61,769 nucleotides of DNA from an uncultured Christensenella sp. (GTDB lineage Bacteria; Bacillota; Clostridia; Christensenellales; UBA1242), in NCBI GenBank assembly GCA_949294455.1, contig CASFHD010000004.1, positions 1 through 61,769 of the forward strand, given 5' to 3'. Positions 16,729 through 26,830 of this stretch are shown here, one piece after another; positions within the stretch are counted from its first letter, which is position 1, and each line of letters opens with the position of its first letter. The translations under genes were made by a program, and so were the position numbers. The notes under the pieces were generated by a model. The model searched no databases. It saw only the letters and a list, made by a program, of their open reading frames with translations, and was not told the origin of the DNA.

Positions 16729-17640
16729 TTATTCCTTTTTAAAAACATTAGGCACAAAACATTTTTTTATTGCGCTTTCCATTTCCTTATATTCGTTTGA
16801 AAAATACAATGTAAGAGGTTTAGTGGAAAATAAAGAATATTCGCTTAATGTCATTTGATTTTCGTTATCTAGTAAAAATTCTAAAAAGTTTAAACTTATT
16901 TCGCTAGTTTTAATAATTCCAAAATATTGTATTAAATCAGTATAATAATCTATATAATTAAAACTTGTATCTAATCTGCCTAAAGTAGATAAATTTTTTA
17001 ATCTATATAAATCTCTGCCCGTACCTATTAGACTTGAAATAGTTGAGTTTACAAATTCTTTGTATGCTTCGTATTGAGTGTAAGTATTTTCTAATGTTGT
17101 TATAGACAATTTCTTTAAAATAGGTTCGCAACTTGTAAGAGTATTACTTGAATATACATAATCTAAATTATTTGAATTTGTTTTTCTTGCAATAATGTAA
17201 CCGCTAGATATGTATGGTATAGCATAAATTTTGTTATTGAAAGTGGAGGAGTTTATAAAATTATCATTAACACCATAATTGGAATTTATTGGATCTAAAT
17301 AAGGCAATATTATTTCTCCTACGCCATAACCAAATGATATCATATCTGCAGGTTCATTTTCTAAAGTCTTTTCTAGTTTATCAGGTGATATCATTTTTGT
17401 CATAATAAGTATACCTTTATTTTCTTTTTCAAATGCCCTTGCAATCTCGTTTAAATATGATAATCTACTTTTTCCGCCACCTTCAAAAGTTTCAATATGA
17501 TAAATAGTAAATATTTGTAATTCTTTTTTGCTGTTGTCTAACATGTAAATTTTTTTTGACGAAAAAAGAAAAAATATAGGAATTATTAAAAAAATTACTA
17601 CAAAAATGACAATATTTAGAATTTTTTTATATTTTTTCAC
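16729..17640 (-). CDS. Membrane-anchored extracellular solute-binding-like protein
   Basis: 303 residues. Residues ~8-27 form a membrane anchor with no lipobox. The mature part resembles family-1 substrate-binding proteins: FTIYHIETFEGGGKSRLSYLNEIARAFEKENKGI near the N-terminus, then EPADMISFGYGVG, then NNKIYAIPYISSGYIIARK. No permease or ATPase genes are nearby. It is joined to murB with a one-base gap, an unexpected pairing, so it may sense or hand over a ligand rather than serve an ABC importer. The start codon is GTG at 17640. A perfect TATAAT lies five bases upstream and no Shine-Dalgarno is visible. Confidence 0.65.
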   Translation of the reverse strand: MKKYKKILNIVIFVVIFLIIPIFFLFSSKKIYMLDNSKKELQIFTIYHIETFEGGGKSRLSYLNEIARAFEKENKGILIMTKMISPDKLEKTLENEPADMISFGYGVGEIILPYLDPINSNYGVNDNFINSSTFNNKIYAIPYISSGYIIARKTNSNNLDYVYSSNTLTSCEPILKKLSITTLENTYTQYEAYKEFVNSTISSLIGTGRDLYRLKNLSTLGRLDTSFNYIDYYTDLIQYFGIIKTSEISLNFLEFLLDNENQMTLSEYSLFSTKPLTLYFSNEYKEMESAIKKCFVPNVFKKE

Positions 17641-17772
17641 AAAATATTATATGTTTTTAAATAAATTTAAGAACTTTATAACAAAACATATTTGTTTTAA
17701 AACACAAGCGATTGTTTACAGATAAATAATATTTATTGTAAGCAATAATGATGCAGATAATAATTTTAAAAA

Positions 17773-17801
17773 TTGACTACAAAAATTTATTTGTATATAA
17801 T
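17773..17801 (+). promoter_or_regulatory. Promoter of uvrC, leaderless arrangement
   Basis: TTGACT (17773-17778), 17 bases, TATAAT (17796-17801), then six bases to the ATG at 17808. No ribosome binding site fits between. Confidence 0.75.
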
Positions 17802-17807
17802 TATGTT

Positions 17808-19598
17808 ATGAGAGAATTTGAAAGTAAATTAAAAGTTTTGCCTCACGAGCCAGGCGTGTATCTAATGAAAGATGAGTATGGACACGTTATTTATGTTGGC
17901 AAAGCAAAAGACTTAAAGAAAAGAGTATGGCAATATTTTCATAGAAAACAAGAAATTCAAAAAGTTAAAAATATGGTTGATAGTGTTAGAGATTTGGACT
18001 ACTTTGTTGTTACTAGTGAATATGATGCTTTGGCGTTAGAAAATAATCTTATAAAAAAATATCAGCCACATTACAATATCCTTTTAAAAGATAGTAAAAG
18101 TTATGCTTATATTAAGATAAATTTAAAACAAAAATTCCCAAGATTTGAGATTTCAAGAAAGTTAGGTAATGGAAAATACTTTGGTCCTTTTTTTGCTGGG
18201 TTAAAGGCTGATGATATTTTGGAAATTATAAATTATGCTTATCCGCTTAGAAAATGCAAATCTATGCCTAAAAAGGCTTGCTTGTACTATCAAATGGGAC
18301 TTTGTTCAGCACCTTGTGAAAATAAAATAAATGAAGTTGATTACAATTTAATTGTAAATTCTGCAATAAAATTTTTAAATGGTGATATTAAAAACATTGA
18401 AGATATATTAAAAGAAAAAATGATGAAAGCATCGAAAAGTGAAAATTTTGAAACTGCATTAAAGTTAAGAGATATGTTGAAAGTTTTAGAAAGGTTAAAA
18501 TCTAAAATTATAACACAACTTAGAACAGACGCAAATTATGATGTATTTGCATTTGAAACTATTGGAAGTTTAAGTGCTTTGTGCTTAATAGTTGTGCGCG
18601 GTGGAAAAATGTTGGGGGTTAGGACTTTTGATATATTAAATTTTATAAATGAAACTGAAGTATATGGCCAATTTTTAACTCAATATTATTCTTCTAATCC
18701 ATATCTGTGTGATGAAATTATTGTCTCTAACTTTTTTGAAGGAATTGATGCTTTTAAAGAATTTATATTTAACAAATATAAAGTAAAGCCAAATATTACA
18801 GTTGCTAATAAGGGGGTTAAATTAAATTTATTGAATATTTGCAAAAATAATGCGAAACTGCACATTCAAAAGAACATTGAAGAAAATCTAAAAAACGAAA
18901 ACTTAACGCTAGGTGCTTTACAAAAACTTAAAAATAGTTTGAATTTATCAGTTTTGCCAAAAAGAATAGAATGTTACGATATTTCAAATACTTTTGGTGT
19001 GGATACTGTTGCATCAATGTCTGTTTTAATAAATGGAAACAAAGCAAAATCGCACTATAGAAAATTCAGGATAAAAAATGTTGATTTTATTGATGATTTT
19101 AAAGCAATGGAAGAAGTTTTAACAAGAAGATTTGAAAAGATATCTAGTGATGATGAAAGTTTTTCTTCAATGCCTGATTTAATAATTTTAGATGGCGGTA
19201 AAGGACAATTAAACAGTGCTATTTCTATTTTAAAAAAATTTAACTATAAAAACGATGTAATAAGCATTGCAAAAAGACTTGATGAAATATTTATACCAAA
19301 TAAAACTGAATCTATATTTTTAAAACGCGGTGATGAGGCTTTAAGGTTGGTGCAATTAGCAAGAGATGAGGCACATAGATTTGCTATTACTTACAATAGG
19401 AGTCTTAGAAATAAAAATACTTATAAAGGAGGATTACAAGCAATCAGTGGTGTTGGTCCTGCTACAAGGCAACTATTGTTATCTCATTTTAAAACGATTT
19501 CCAATATTCAGTCTGCATCACTCGAAGAATTACAATCAGTTAAGGGATTAAATAAAAAAGTCGCCAAAAATGTTTTTGACGCCTTTCATAAATCTTAA
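17808..19598 (+). CDS. uvrC: Excinuclease ABC subunit C (UvrC)
   Basis: 596 residues. UvrC makes both incisions in nucleotide-excision repair. Domains in order: GIY-YIG nuclease at residues ~13-50 (GVYLMKD.. and VIYVGKAKDLKKRV), a four-Cys stretch (CKSMPKKACLYYQMGLCSAPC), UVR motif (~205-235), RNase H-like nuclease (ECYDISNTFG, then PDLIILDGGKGQL), and C-terminal helix-hairpin-helices (LQAISGVGPATRQLLLSHF, then SVKGLNKKVAKNVF). The open frame extends 20 codons further upstream, but the promoter lies there. ATG 17808 gives the usual N-terminus. It ends seven bases from the convergent degV. Confidence 0.95.
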   Translation: MREFESKLKVLPHEPGVYLMKDEYGHVIYVGKAKDLKKRVWQYFHRKQEIQKVKNMVDSVRDLDYFVVTSEYDALALENNLIKKYQPHYNILLKDSKSYAYIKINLKQKFPRFEISRKLGNGKYFGPFFAGLKADDILEIINYAYPLRKCKSMPKKACLYYQMGLCSAPCENKINEVDYNLIVNSAIKFLNGDIKNIEDILKEKMMKASKSENFETALKLRDMLKVLERLKSKIITQLRTDANYDVFAFETIGSLSALCLIVVRGGKMLGVRTFDILNFINETEVYGQFLTQYYSSNPYLCDEIIVSNFFEGIDAFKEFIFNKYKVKPNITVANKGVKLNLLNICKNNAKLHIQKNIEENLKNENLTLGALQKLKNSLNLSVLPKRIECYDISNTFGVDTVASMSVLINGNKAKSHYRKFRIKNVDFIDDFKAMEEVLTRRFEKISSDDESFSSMPDLIILDGGKGQLNSAISILKKFNYKNDVISIAKRLDEIFIPNKTESIFLKRGDEALRLVQLARDEAHRFAITYNRSLRNKNTYKGGLQAISGVGPATRQLLLSHFKTISNIQSASLEELQSVKGLNKKVAKNVFDAFHKS

Positions 19599-19605
19599 AG
19601 TTATC

Positions 19606-20481
19606 TTAAATAAGCGGATAATCACTTACTGCAAGTCCTATTGCTACAGATTTTGCCCCTATGTGACAGGCTATGCTAAGAGGTAGAGGATCGACTGAAA
19701 AAATAGGTATTTTAGGTAGTGATTCAATTGCCATTTGTTTAAAGTGTTCAATTTCAATTTCGTTGTCACTATGAGCAAAAGCTAAATACAATTTATTTTC
19801 TTTATATTCATTTGAAAATCTTGTTTCAATTTCTTTTTTAATTTGAGCAATCATCTTTGTTTCTGCTTGCTTTACATTTAACACTTTTGCAAATGTATCA
19901 AGTTTTCCGCACTGAATAGTCAGTACAGGCTTTATTCCTAAAAGCGCTCCAAGTGCCGCTGCTGCTGGGGTTATTCGACCTCCTTTTTTTAAATATTTTA
20001 AGGTAGGTACCATTATATAAATCGAATTCAGTCCAGAATTTTTTTCTAAAATTTCCTTTATCTCTTTTGCAGTTTTAGATTCATTCGCCAAATATCTTGC
20101 CTCAATTAGTGTAGGCTTTAATGTAACGGATATTCGTTTGTTATCTACCACTTGAACTTTACCGTTATAGCGCTCTGCATATTTTTTTGCAGATTCTGTT
20201 GACATAGATAAGGCAGATGACATTGGTATGTGAACAATTTCATCATATTCTTTTAATAGTTCGTCCCAAACGCTTGTTACTTCATATTCGCTAGGTTGAG
20301 AGGTTGACACATCTTTGTTTTCCTGTAAATATTTATAAAATTCTTTATGTGTTAAATCTTTATTTTCGTGATACTCATTTCCGTCAACAATAAAGGGCAT
20401 TGGTATTATGTGAATATCATATTTTTTTTGTAAATTTTCTTCAAGACCAGAATTGCTGTCAGATACTATTGCAATTTTCAT
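19606..20481 (-). CDS. DegV-family fatty-acid-binding protein
   Basis: 291 residues, the usual length. DegV/FakB proteins bind a fatty acid and present it to the FakA kinase for phosphorylation. Seen: IVSDSNSGL at the N-terminus, DVSTSQPS (the T-S-Q-P motif), HIPMSSALSMSTESA, VVDNKRIS, the LKYLKKGGRIT motif, LGIKPVLT, and a Gly/Ala-rich end (ACHIGAKSVAIGLAVSD). A good Shine-Dalgarno (AGGAGAAG) precedes the ATG. No fakA is in the window. It lies 124 bases downstream of uppP on the same strand. Confidence 0.93.
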   Translation of the reverse strand: MKIAIVSDSNSGLEENLQKKYDIHIIPMPFIVDGNEYHENKDLTHKEFYKYLQENKDVSTSQPSEYEVTSVWDELLKEYDEIVHIPMSSALSMSTESAKKYAERYNGKVQVVDNKRISVTLKPTLIEARYLANESKTAKEIKEILEKNSGLNSIYIMVPTLKYLKKGGRITPAAAALGALLGIKPVLTIQCGKLDTFAKVLNVKQAETKMIAQIKKEIETRFSNEYKENKLYLAFAHSDNEIEIEHFKQMAIESLPKIPIFSVDPLPLSIACHIGAKSVAIGLAVSDYPLI

Positions 20482-20605
20482 AACTTCTCCTTGTTTGCAT
20501 ATTCAGTAAATTTTAACATAAAATTTGTTTTTTTTAAAATAAATTCACAAATTTTAGTCAATTTTTTTAATTTTTTAACATTTTTTTTAAAATTTTTCAC
20601 TTTTT

Positions 20606-21352
20606 TTAAAGAATTACAAGTATTGCAGATAAAATTATCAAATATATTGCGAAAACTTTTAATTTTACTTTTTTAATAAATTTTAGCATAAATTTTATAG
20701 AAATTATTCCAAAGATAAACGATGTAATGAAAGCAAATATTAATGGCGTGATTTGACTTGATGATATTTGTGGCTGTTTGATAAAAATTTCGTATAATAG
20801 CGAACAAATTATTATCGGGATACTCATTATAAAGGAAAAGTCAGTTGCTTTTTCTTTGTCCAGCCCTATTATAATACCTGAAATTAGAGTGCTTCCGCTT
20901 CTGCTAATACCAGGAAATATTGCAAAACCTTGAACAGTCCCCATAATAAAAGCAGATTTATAATCTAACGGATTATTCCTTTGAGGCAAAAGGTCAACTA
21001 AAAATAAAAACATTGCTGTCAACAAAAAACTAATGACTAAAAGAGTCCCTGAAAAAATTGAATCAATGAAATTATTTAACAATAATACAATCAAAATTGT
21101 GGGTATTGTTGCGATTATTAATAGTTTAGAATTTTTTTTTGTTGGGTGTGAAATAATATCAAATACTTCTTTTCTGTATATAATCAATACAGCAATCAAT
21201 GTCCCTAAGTGTGCTACTATTGATAGTAGTAGATTGTCCGCATCAATATTTAAAAGTTTCGATAAAATTACAATGTGTCCGCTAGATGATACAGGTAAAA
21301 ATTCAGTCAATCCTTGTATAATACCGATTATAGAATATTTTATAATTTCCAT
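20606..21352 (-). CDS. uppP: Undecaprenyl-diphosphatase (UppP/BacA)
   Basis: 248 residues, polytopic with about eight hydrophobic segments. It recycles undecaprenyl pyrophosphate, the wall lipid carrier, and can give bacitracin resistance. Motifs: LTEFLPVSSSGH at residues ~15-26 and GISRSGSTL near residue 148, holding the catalytic Glu, Ser, His and Arg. It begins with MEIIKYSIIGIIQG, a normal N-terminus. No Shine-Dalgarno is seen. A promoter (TTGTTA at 21389-21384, 17 bases, CATAAT at 21366-21361) ends eight bases before the ATG, suggesting a leaderless or very short leader transcript. Confidence 0.94.
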   Translation of the reverse strand: MEIIKYSIIGIIQGLTEFLPVSSSGHIVILSKLLNIDADNLLLSIVAHLGTLIAVLIIYRKEVFDIISHPTKKNSKLLIIATIPTILIVLLLNNFIDSIFSGTLLVISFLLTAMFLFLVDLLPQRNNPLDYKSAFIMGTVQGFAIFPGISRSGSTLISGIIIGLDKEKATDFSFIMSIPIIICSLLYEIFIKQPQISSSQITPLIFAFITSFIFGIISIKFMLKFIKKVKLKVFAIYLIILSAILVIL

Positions 21353-21494
21353 AGTTGTTTATTATGCTAAATTATAATATTTATAACAATTTATATAAAA
21401 ATTATTGCAAAAGTTTGACTTTTGTATTACAATAAGTGAAATTGATTTAATTTGTAATAAAAATTAAAAAATCAATGTATTTTTTGAGGATTTT

Positions 21495-21935
21495 ATGAAC
21501 GAATGTAAAATTGATGTCCCTGCCGATAAAGAATTAAAAATCGGGCTAAATCAATACAAAAAAGATGGGGATAAAAACTTATTAAGACTGCTTTATATTA
21601 GAAATGCAAATAAATTAAAACATATAATTGATAAATCAAAAGTTAAAATTAATGATTTGAATGAACAAAATAGAATTTTATCATTAGTAGGACTTTGTGA
21701 TTCTATACTAATTGTTCCATCATTTTTATGCGAAAATTTACTTGCTACGATTTTATGTGGAGCAGTAGGTGTTAGTGCGTATTTAAAAATGGCTTTAAAT
21801 AGCTCAAAAATTAAACATATTTTAGAAAAGGCTAGAAATTGCGAGAATTTATTAAAAGATGCTAAAAATATTTTAGAAATTAATACTGATAAATACATTG
21901 AAGATGATAACAAGTTGGTTTTAGTACAAAGTTAG
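21495..21935 (+). CDS. Small protein of unknown function with a hydrophobic hairpin
   Basis: 146 residues, not recognised. A charged N-terminal half (residues 1-55) is followed by a hydrophobic stretch at ~60-98 (LSLVGLCDSILIVPSFLCENLLATILCGAVGVSAYL) that could cross the membrane twice. A helical C-terminal tail rich in Lys/Asn/Glu follows. It has a GAGGA ribosome-binding site six bases before the ATG. It stands alone between uppP and ychF. Confidence 0.6.
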   Translation: MNECKIDVPADKELKIGLNQYKKDGDKNLLRLLYIRNANKLKHIIDKSKVKINDLNEQNRILSLVGLCDSILIVPSFLCENLLATILCGAVGVSAYLKMALNSSKIKHILEKARNCENLLKDAKNILEINTDKYIEDDNKLVLVQS

Positions 21936-22070
21936 AATCTAATTGATTAATTTAATTTTTATAAATTCAAAATTTTAAAATTATAAAATTTGTGTATTTC
22001 AATTTGAAATATTAAAATTACGACATAAAATGTTGTTTAGATTACATTATTTTAATTATTTAGGAGAAAT

Positions 22071-23162
22071 ATGGAATTAGGCATAGTTGGGCTTCCTAAT
22101 GTTGGGAAAAGCACATTATTTAATGCAATAACTCGTGCTGGGGCAATGAGTGCAAATTATCCTTTTTGTACAATTGAACCAAATGTGGGTATTGTTGATG
22201 TAAAAGATGAACGATTGAATGTTTTGGCAAAAATCTATAATACGGAAAAAATTACACCTGCTCAAGTTAAATTTGTTGATATTGCTGGATTAGTGAAAGG
22301 AGCAAGCGAAGGAGCAGGGCTTGGAAATAAATTTTTAAGTCATATTCGAGAAGTTGATGCTATAGTTGAAGTTGTCCGTTGTTTTAAAGATGACAACATA
22401 ATACATGTAGATGGCAGTGTAGATGCGTTAAGAGATATTGAAACAATAAATCTTGAATTGATTTTATCAGATATCGAAACAATTGAAAAAAGATTGTCAA
22501 GAGTCTCTAAAATTGCAAATGGCAGTAAAGATGAGTTGGCAAAAAAAGAAATGGACCTTTTACTAAAAATAAAAGAGGTTTTGTCTAATGGTATGCCTGC
22601 CAGAAGTCTTAAATTAGATGATGAGGAAGATTTGCTTTTGAAACAATTTTTTTTGATTACATCAAAACCTATCATATATGTTGCGAACACTTCTGAAGAA
22701 CTTGATGATTTTCAAAATCAAAATATACAAAAGATTAAAAATTATGCAAACGACGAAGGTGCTCAAGTGGTTGTGTTATGTGCAAAATTAGAAGAAGATT
22801 TGTTGAATTTAGATGATGACGAACGAGAAATGTTTTTAAAAGAATTAAACATTACAAATACGGGGCTTGATAAATTAATTGTTGCTAGTTTTGATCTTTT
22901 AGGATTGCAAACTTTTTTAACTGCTGGAGAAAAGGAAGTTCGTGCTTGGACTATAAAAAAAGGCACACTTGCTCCTCAGGCGGCGGGTGTTATTCATAGC
23001 GATTTTGAACGAGGATTCATTAGGGCTGAAATTGTAAAATATAATGACCTAGTGGAATGTGGTGATTTTAATAAGGCTCGAGAAAAAGGAAAAATGATTA
23101 GTGCTGGTAAAGATTATGTTATGCAAGATGGCGATGTTGTAAATTTTAAATTTAATGTATAA
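22071..23162 (+). CDS. ychF: YchF/Obg-family ATPase (redox and stress regulator)
   Basis: 363 residues, the normal length. P-loop GLPNVGKST at residues ~7-15, switch region FVDIAGLVKGASEGAGLGN, and the altered G4 motif NTSEE in place of NKxD. This change is what makes YchF bind ATP rather than GTP. The TGS domain occupies the last ~85 residues, with AWTIKKGTLAPQAAGVIHSDFERGFIRAEI and GKDYVMQDGDVVNFKFNV. YchF binds ribosomes and affects oxidative stress and leaderless-mRNA translation in other bacteria. A good AGGAGAA precedes the ATG. The next gene follows after 20 bases. Confidence 0.96.
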   Translation: MELGIVGLPNVGKSTLFNAITRAGAMSANYPFCTIEPNVGIVDVKDERLNVLAKIYNTEKITPAQVKFVDIAGLVKGASEGAGLGNKFLSHIREVDAIVEVVRCFKDDNIIHVDGSVDALRDIETINLELILSDIETIEKRLSRVSKIANGSKDELAKKEMDLLLKIKEVLSNGMPARSLKLDDEEDLLLKQFFLITSKPIIYVANTSEELDDFQNQNIQKIKNYANDEGAQVVVLCAKLEEDLLNLDDDEREMFLKELNITNTGLDKLIVASFDLLGLQTFLTAGEKEVRAWTIKKGTLAPQAAGVIHSDFERGFIRAEIVKYNDLVECGDFNKAREKGKMISAGKDYVMQDGDVVNFKFNV

Positions 23163-23182
23163 AATAGTATGTAGAGGATTGT

Positions 23183-23704
23183 ATGAAAAAAGATAAAAAT
23201 CAAGAAATAGTTTTGGGAGAGAAAATAAAAGAAATAAAAATCAATAGGGAAATTTTTGTAAAAAAGCAGATTTTATTGTATGCTGTTTTATTGATAGCTC
23301 TTTCTAGTATAACCATTTCGGTAATGGTTATATGGAATAGTTTTTTGATGATTGCAATAGGCATTGTTATAATAATATTTTTTACTGTTTTATGTATGTT
23401 AAGTATTTATAAGTTTACAAGGAAAATTAGTTATACATTGTATTCTAATGCAATAGTTACAGAAATTGATACTATGGTTGAAAAAATTCCTCTTTTATAC
23501 CTAGTAGATGCTAAAATTTATTCTTCATTTTTATCAAAAGTATTGAATTATAACACAAAGCGAATTGTTTTATATTTTAATGACAAATCTCAAAGCAAAA
23601 AAACTCTATATAGCATAACAGAAGATGCTGAAGCTCTTGTGGAACAAATAAAAAATTTAGCAAACAATTTAAAAAAATCAGAAGAAATAAATAAAAATAA
23701 TTAA
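23183..23704 (+). CDS. Membrane protein with bacterial PH-like domain
   Basis: 173 residues. Two membrane helices (residues ~29-50 and 53-78) are followed by a segment with the rhythm of bacterial PH_2/YdbS proteins (YTLYSNAIVTEIDTMVEKIPLLYLVDAKIYSSFLSKVLNYNTKRIVLYF). The last ~30 residues are a charged helix. It probably shares a transcript with ychF (20-base gap, AGAGGA ribosome-binding site). The family call is by pattern only. Confidence 0.6.
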   Translation: MKKDKNQEIVLGEKIKEIKINREIFVKKQILLYAVLLIALSSITISVMVIWNSFLMIAIGIVIIIFFTVLCMLSIYKFTRKISYTLYSNAIVTEIDTMVEKIPLLYLVDAKIYSSFLSKVLNYNTKRIVLYFNDKSQSKKTLYSITEDAEALVEQIKNLANNLKKSEEINKNN

Positions 23705-23874
23705 TAAAAAATATAATAATTTTACATTTATCTTTATGGATAACATTTTTATCAATTTTACAAACTAAGCATAAAAGGATTTTTATACTAAAGTTTTTAT
23801 ATTTTTTTATTATTGTTCCAATTCTATTTTGTCCTCCGACAAATGATATGATAGACTTATTTAGTGAGGCTAGT

Positions 23875-24471
23875 ATGATTAAAGTTTATAACAATGGTCA
23901 AATCATTGAAATGACTGAAGAAGAACAAAATAAGTTTGATAAATTGTTTTGTGATGCAATCTCTAATTCAAGACAAATGCCTGCTTTTGGCGTAAGTTTG
24001 CATAATTCGACTATTGAAGAAATGCAATATGGTATATGGGTTAAATTTTTATTCAATAAAACTATAGTTAAATCTGAAATGTCTTTTGATGAACTTTTAA
24101 TTTGTGTGCAAAAAGATTGTCATGGCGTGAATGTTATTAGAGGTAACAAAGGTAGATATGAAGGCAGATGTTATTATTTAGATTTAGATAAGACTCTTGA
24201 TGATGTCTATGACTATCTTAATAGTTTAGATGGTAAACAGAATCTTGGAGTAAAAAAACAACAGCAAAGTCAAGAGATTGAAATCACTTTTAATTCAAGT
24301 TATTATACAGATAATAACAATAATTCAGGTGATAATTGTAAATCTGATAATAAAAATAATGTTTTAAATAAAGAACAAAGTGATAATTGCTCTTTGGTTA
24401 ATTATACATTAAATGATTATTACAATGGTTTAAATAAATCACAAAAAGAATTATTAAAATGTCTTAATTAA
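23875..24471 (+). CDS. Hypothetical protein with Asn/Gln-rich linker
   Basis: 198 residues, not recognised. Residues ~1-125 look like a compact alpha/beta domain (IEEMQYGIWVKFLFNKTIVKSEMSFDELLICV, then RGNKGRYEGRCYYLDLDKTLDDVYDYL). From ~130 it becomes a disordered Asn/Gln/Ser/Lys-rich stretch, ending in a short helix (SQKELLKCL). The ATG at 23875 follows GAGG; the longer frame from 23848 lacks a ribosome-binding site. A small inverted repeat TTTGTC/GACAAA (23829-23844 region) lies upstream and could be an operator or leader hairpin. Confidence 0.6.
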   Translation: MIKVYNNGQIIEMTEEEQNKFDKLFCDAISNSRQMPAFGVSLHNSTIEEMQYGIWVKFLFNKTIVKSEMSFDELLICVQKDCHGVNVIRGNKGRYEGRCYYLDLDKTLDDVYDYLNSLDGKQNLGVKKQQQSQEIEITFNSSYYTDNNNNSGDNCKSDNKNNVLNKEQSDNCSLVNYTLNDYYNGLNKSQKELLKCLN

Positions 24472-24505
24472 ACCTATCTATTGTTTAAATTTTTTTAAAA
24501 ATAAT

Positions 24506-24534
24506 TTGTTTAATGTAGTTTAATATACTATAAT
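24506..24534 (+). promoter_or_regulatory. Promoter of pflB
   Basis: TTGTTT (24506-24511), 17 bases, TATAAT (24529-24534). The leader runs to the ATG at 24553 with GAGGTG as ribosome-binding site. Confidence 0.65.
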
Positions 24535-24552
24535 TAATCTATGAGGTGTTCT

Positions 24553-26817
24553 ATGAAAGATGAAATGGTTTTTAATGATAATTTTATTGGCTGGAATGGA
24601 TTTAAAGGTGAAAAGTGGAAAAATGAAATTAATGTTTCAGATTTTATTGATTCCAATTATAAAGAATATAAGGGGGATGATAGTTTCCTAGTTGGTAAAA
24701 GTAAAAAAACGGCTAAAGTTTGGGCTAAATGTGAAAAATTGTTGGCTATTGAAAGAAACAAACATTTGTTAGATGTCGATTTAAAAAGAATTTCTGGCAT
24801 TAATAATTTTCCTGCCGGCTATATAGATAAATCAAATGAAGTTATTTTTGGTTTGCAATCGGATAAACCGCTAAAAAGAATTATTAATCCTTTTGGTGGT
24901 ATTAGAATGGTTGAAAATGCTTTAGATGCCTACAATAAAAAAATGGATTCTAAAACGAAAATGATTTTTGACCAAATGGTTAGAAAAACTCACAATGATG
25001 GCGTTTTTGATGCTTATACTCCAGACATTCGTAATGCTCGTCGTGCAGGCCTTATCACTGGTCTTCCTGATGCTTATGGTCGTGGGCGTATCATTGGTGA
25101 TTATAGACGCGTTGCTTTATATGGTATTAATAGATTAATTGAAGAAAAACAAAAAGACTTGAATTCTAAAGAGCTCCTTGAGATTGATTGTGAAGAAAAG
25201 ATTCGTTTAAGAGAAGAAGTTAGCGAACAAATCAGAGCTTTATATAAAATTAAAGATATGGCAAAGACATATGGTTTTGATATATCTCTTCCAGCAATTA
25301 ATGCTAAAGAGGCTTTTCAGTGGACTTATTTTGCATACCTTGCTTCAGTTAAAGAAAATAATGGTGCAGCAATGAGTTTGGGTCGAGTTTCTACTTTCCT
25401 TGATATTTATATCGAAAGAGATATTGAAAGGGGAATTTTAAATGAGGGACTTGCTCAAGAACTTGTGGATCAATTCACTATAAAACTCCGCCTTGTTCGT
25501 CATTTAAGAACTCCAGATTATGACGAAATTTTTGCTGGTGATCCTACTTGGGTTACTGAAAGTATTGGGGGTATGCTGGACGAAAAAAGAAGTTTGGTTA
25601 CAAAAAATTCATTTAGATTTTTACATAGCCTTATAAATTTGGACTCATCTCCAGAACCTAACCTAACTATTTTATGGTCAACTAGATTGCCTATGAATTT
25701 CAAGATGTACTGTGCTAAAATATCTATTTTAACTGATAGTATTCAATATGAAAGTGATGATGTTATGAATCCTATTTATGGGCACGACTACGCTATTGCT
25801 TGTTGTGTTTCTGCAATGAAAATTGGAAAACAAATGCAATTCTTTGGTGCCAGATGCAATCTCGCTAAATCATTACTATACTCTATTAATGAAGGCAAAG
25901 ATGAAAAAAATGGTGCTTTAGTTGTTAAAGGTATTGCAAAAATGAATGACGAAATCCTTGATTATACAAAGGTTAAAAAATCATATTTTGAAGTGCTCGA
26001 TAAAGTTGCAAAAACTTATATAGATGCTCTGAATATTATTCATTATATGCATGATAAATATGCGTATGAAGCAGGTCAAATGGCTTTACACGATACAGAA
26101 ATTGAAAGATTAATGGCTTTTGGCGTAGCTGGTCTTTCTGTCGCAACAGATTCTCTTTCTGCTATTAAGTATGCAATAGTTAAACCTATTAGAAATGAAG
26201 ATGGTATTGCTGTTGACTTTAAAGTAGATGGAGATTTCCCTAAATATGGTAATGATGATGATAAAGTAGATAAAATAGCAGTTGAAATTGTTGAACATTT
26301 TATTTCTTCTTTAAGAAAACATAAACTTTATAGAAATGCTAAACATACTTTATCTGCACTTACAATTACTTCTAATGTTATGTATGGCAAGAAAACAGGC
26401 AATACTCCAGATGGGAGAAAGGCTGGTGAGCCTTTTGCTCCTGGTGCTAATCCTATGCACGGAAGAGATTGCAATGGAGCACTTGCTTCATTAAATTCAG
26501 TTGCAAAAATTCCTTATTGTGATTGCTGTCAAGATGGAGTTTCAAATACATTCTCAATCATACCAAATGCCTTAGGACATAATGAAAAGGATAGAATTAA
26601 AAATCTTGTGGCTATCTTAGATGGCTATTTTCAACAAGGCGCACAACATATTAATGTGAATGTATTAGATAGAGAAAAACTTATTGATGCGATGAATAAT
26701 CCTGATAAATATCCAACTCTTACAATAAGAGTTTCTGGTTATGCAGTAAATTTTAACAAATTATCTCGTGCGCATCAGGAAGAGGTAATTGCAAGAACTT
26801 TCCACGAAAAAATTTAA
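24553..26817 (+). CDS. pflB: Formate C-acetyltransferase (pyruvate formate-lyase)
   Basis: 754 residues. A glycyl-radical enzyme of anaerobic fermentation: pyruvate + CoA to acetyl-CoA + formate. The adjacent catalytic cysteines are C417-C418 in [11 protein letters not shown], the mark of true PFL rather than diol dehydratase or choline lyase relatives. The glycyl radical site is G729 in RVSGYAVNF, 25 residues from the end as expected. The first ATG (24541) contains the ribosome-binding site, so the ATG at 24553 is used. The activase gene lies 600 bases downstream on the same strand. Codon use is richer in C-ending codons than neighbouring genes, as for a highly expressed gene. Confidence 0.96.
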   Translation: MKDEMVFNDNFIGWNGFKGEKWKNEINVSDFIDSNYKEYKGDDSFLVGKSKKTAKVWAKCEKLLAIERNKHLLDVDLKRISGINNFPAGYIDKSNEVIFGLQSDKPLKRIINPFGGIRMVENALDAYNKKMDSKTKMIFDQMVRKTHNDGVFDAYTPDIRNARRAGLITGLPDAYGRGRIIGDYRRVALYGINRLIEEKQKDLNSKELLEIDCEEKIRLREEVSEQIRALYKIKDMAKTYGFDISLPAINAKEAFQWTYFAYLASVKENNGAAMSLGRVSTFLDIYIERDIERGILNEGLAQELVDQFTIKLRLVRHLRTPDYDEIFAGDPTWVTESIGGMLDEKRSLVTKNSFRFLHSLINLDSSPEPNLTILWSTRLPMNFKMYCAKISILTDSIQYESDDVMNPIYGHDYAIACCVSAMKIGKQMQFFGARCNLAKSLLYSINEGKDEKNGALVVKGIAKMNDEILDYTKVKKSYFEVLDKVAKTYIDALNIIHYMHDKYAYEAGQMALHDTEIERLMAFGVAGLSVATDSLSAIKYAIVKPIRNEDGIAVDFKVDGDFPKYGNDDDKVDKIAVEIVEHFISSLRKHKLYRNAKHTLSALTITSNVMYGKKTGNTPDGRKAGEPFAPGANPMHGRDCNGALASLNSVAKIPYCDCCQDGVSNTFSIIPNALGHNEKDRIKNLVAILDGYFQQGAQHINVNVLDREKLIDAMNNPDKYPTLTIRVSGYAVNFNKLSRAHQEEVIARTFHEKI

Positions 26818-26830
26818 CAAGTAGGTATAT

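Noticed and set aside
23829..23844. Riboswitch or operator at the TTTGTC/GACAAA inverted repeat
   Set aside because: Stem of six bases only, with no recognisable aptamer; noted in the gene entry but not called.
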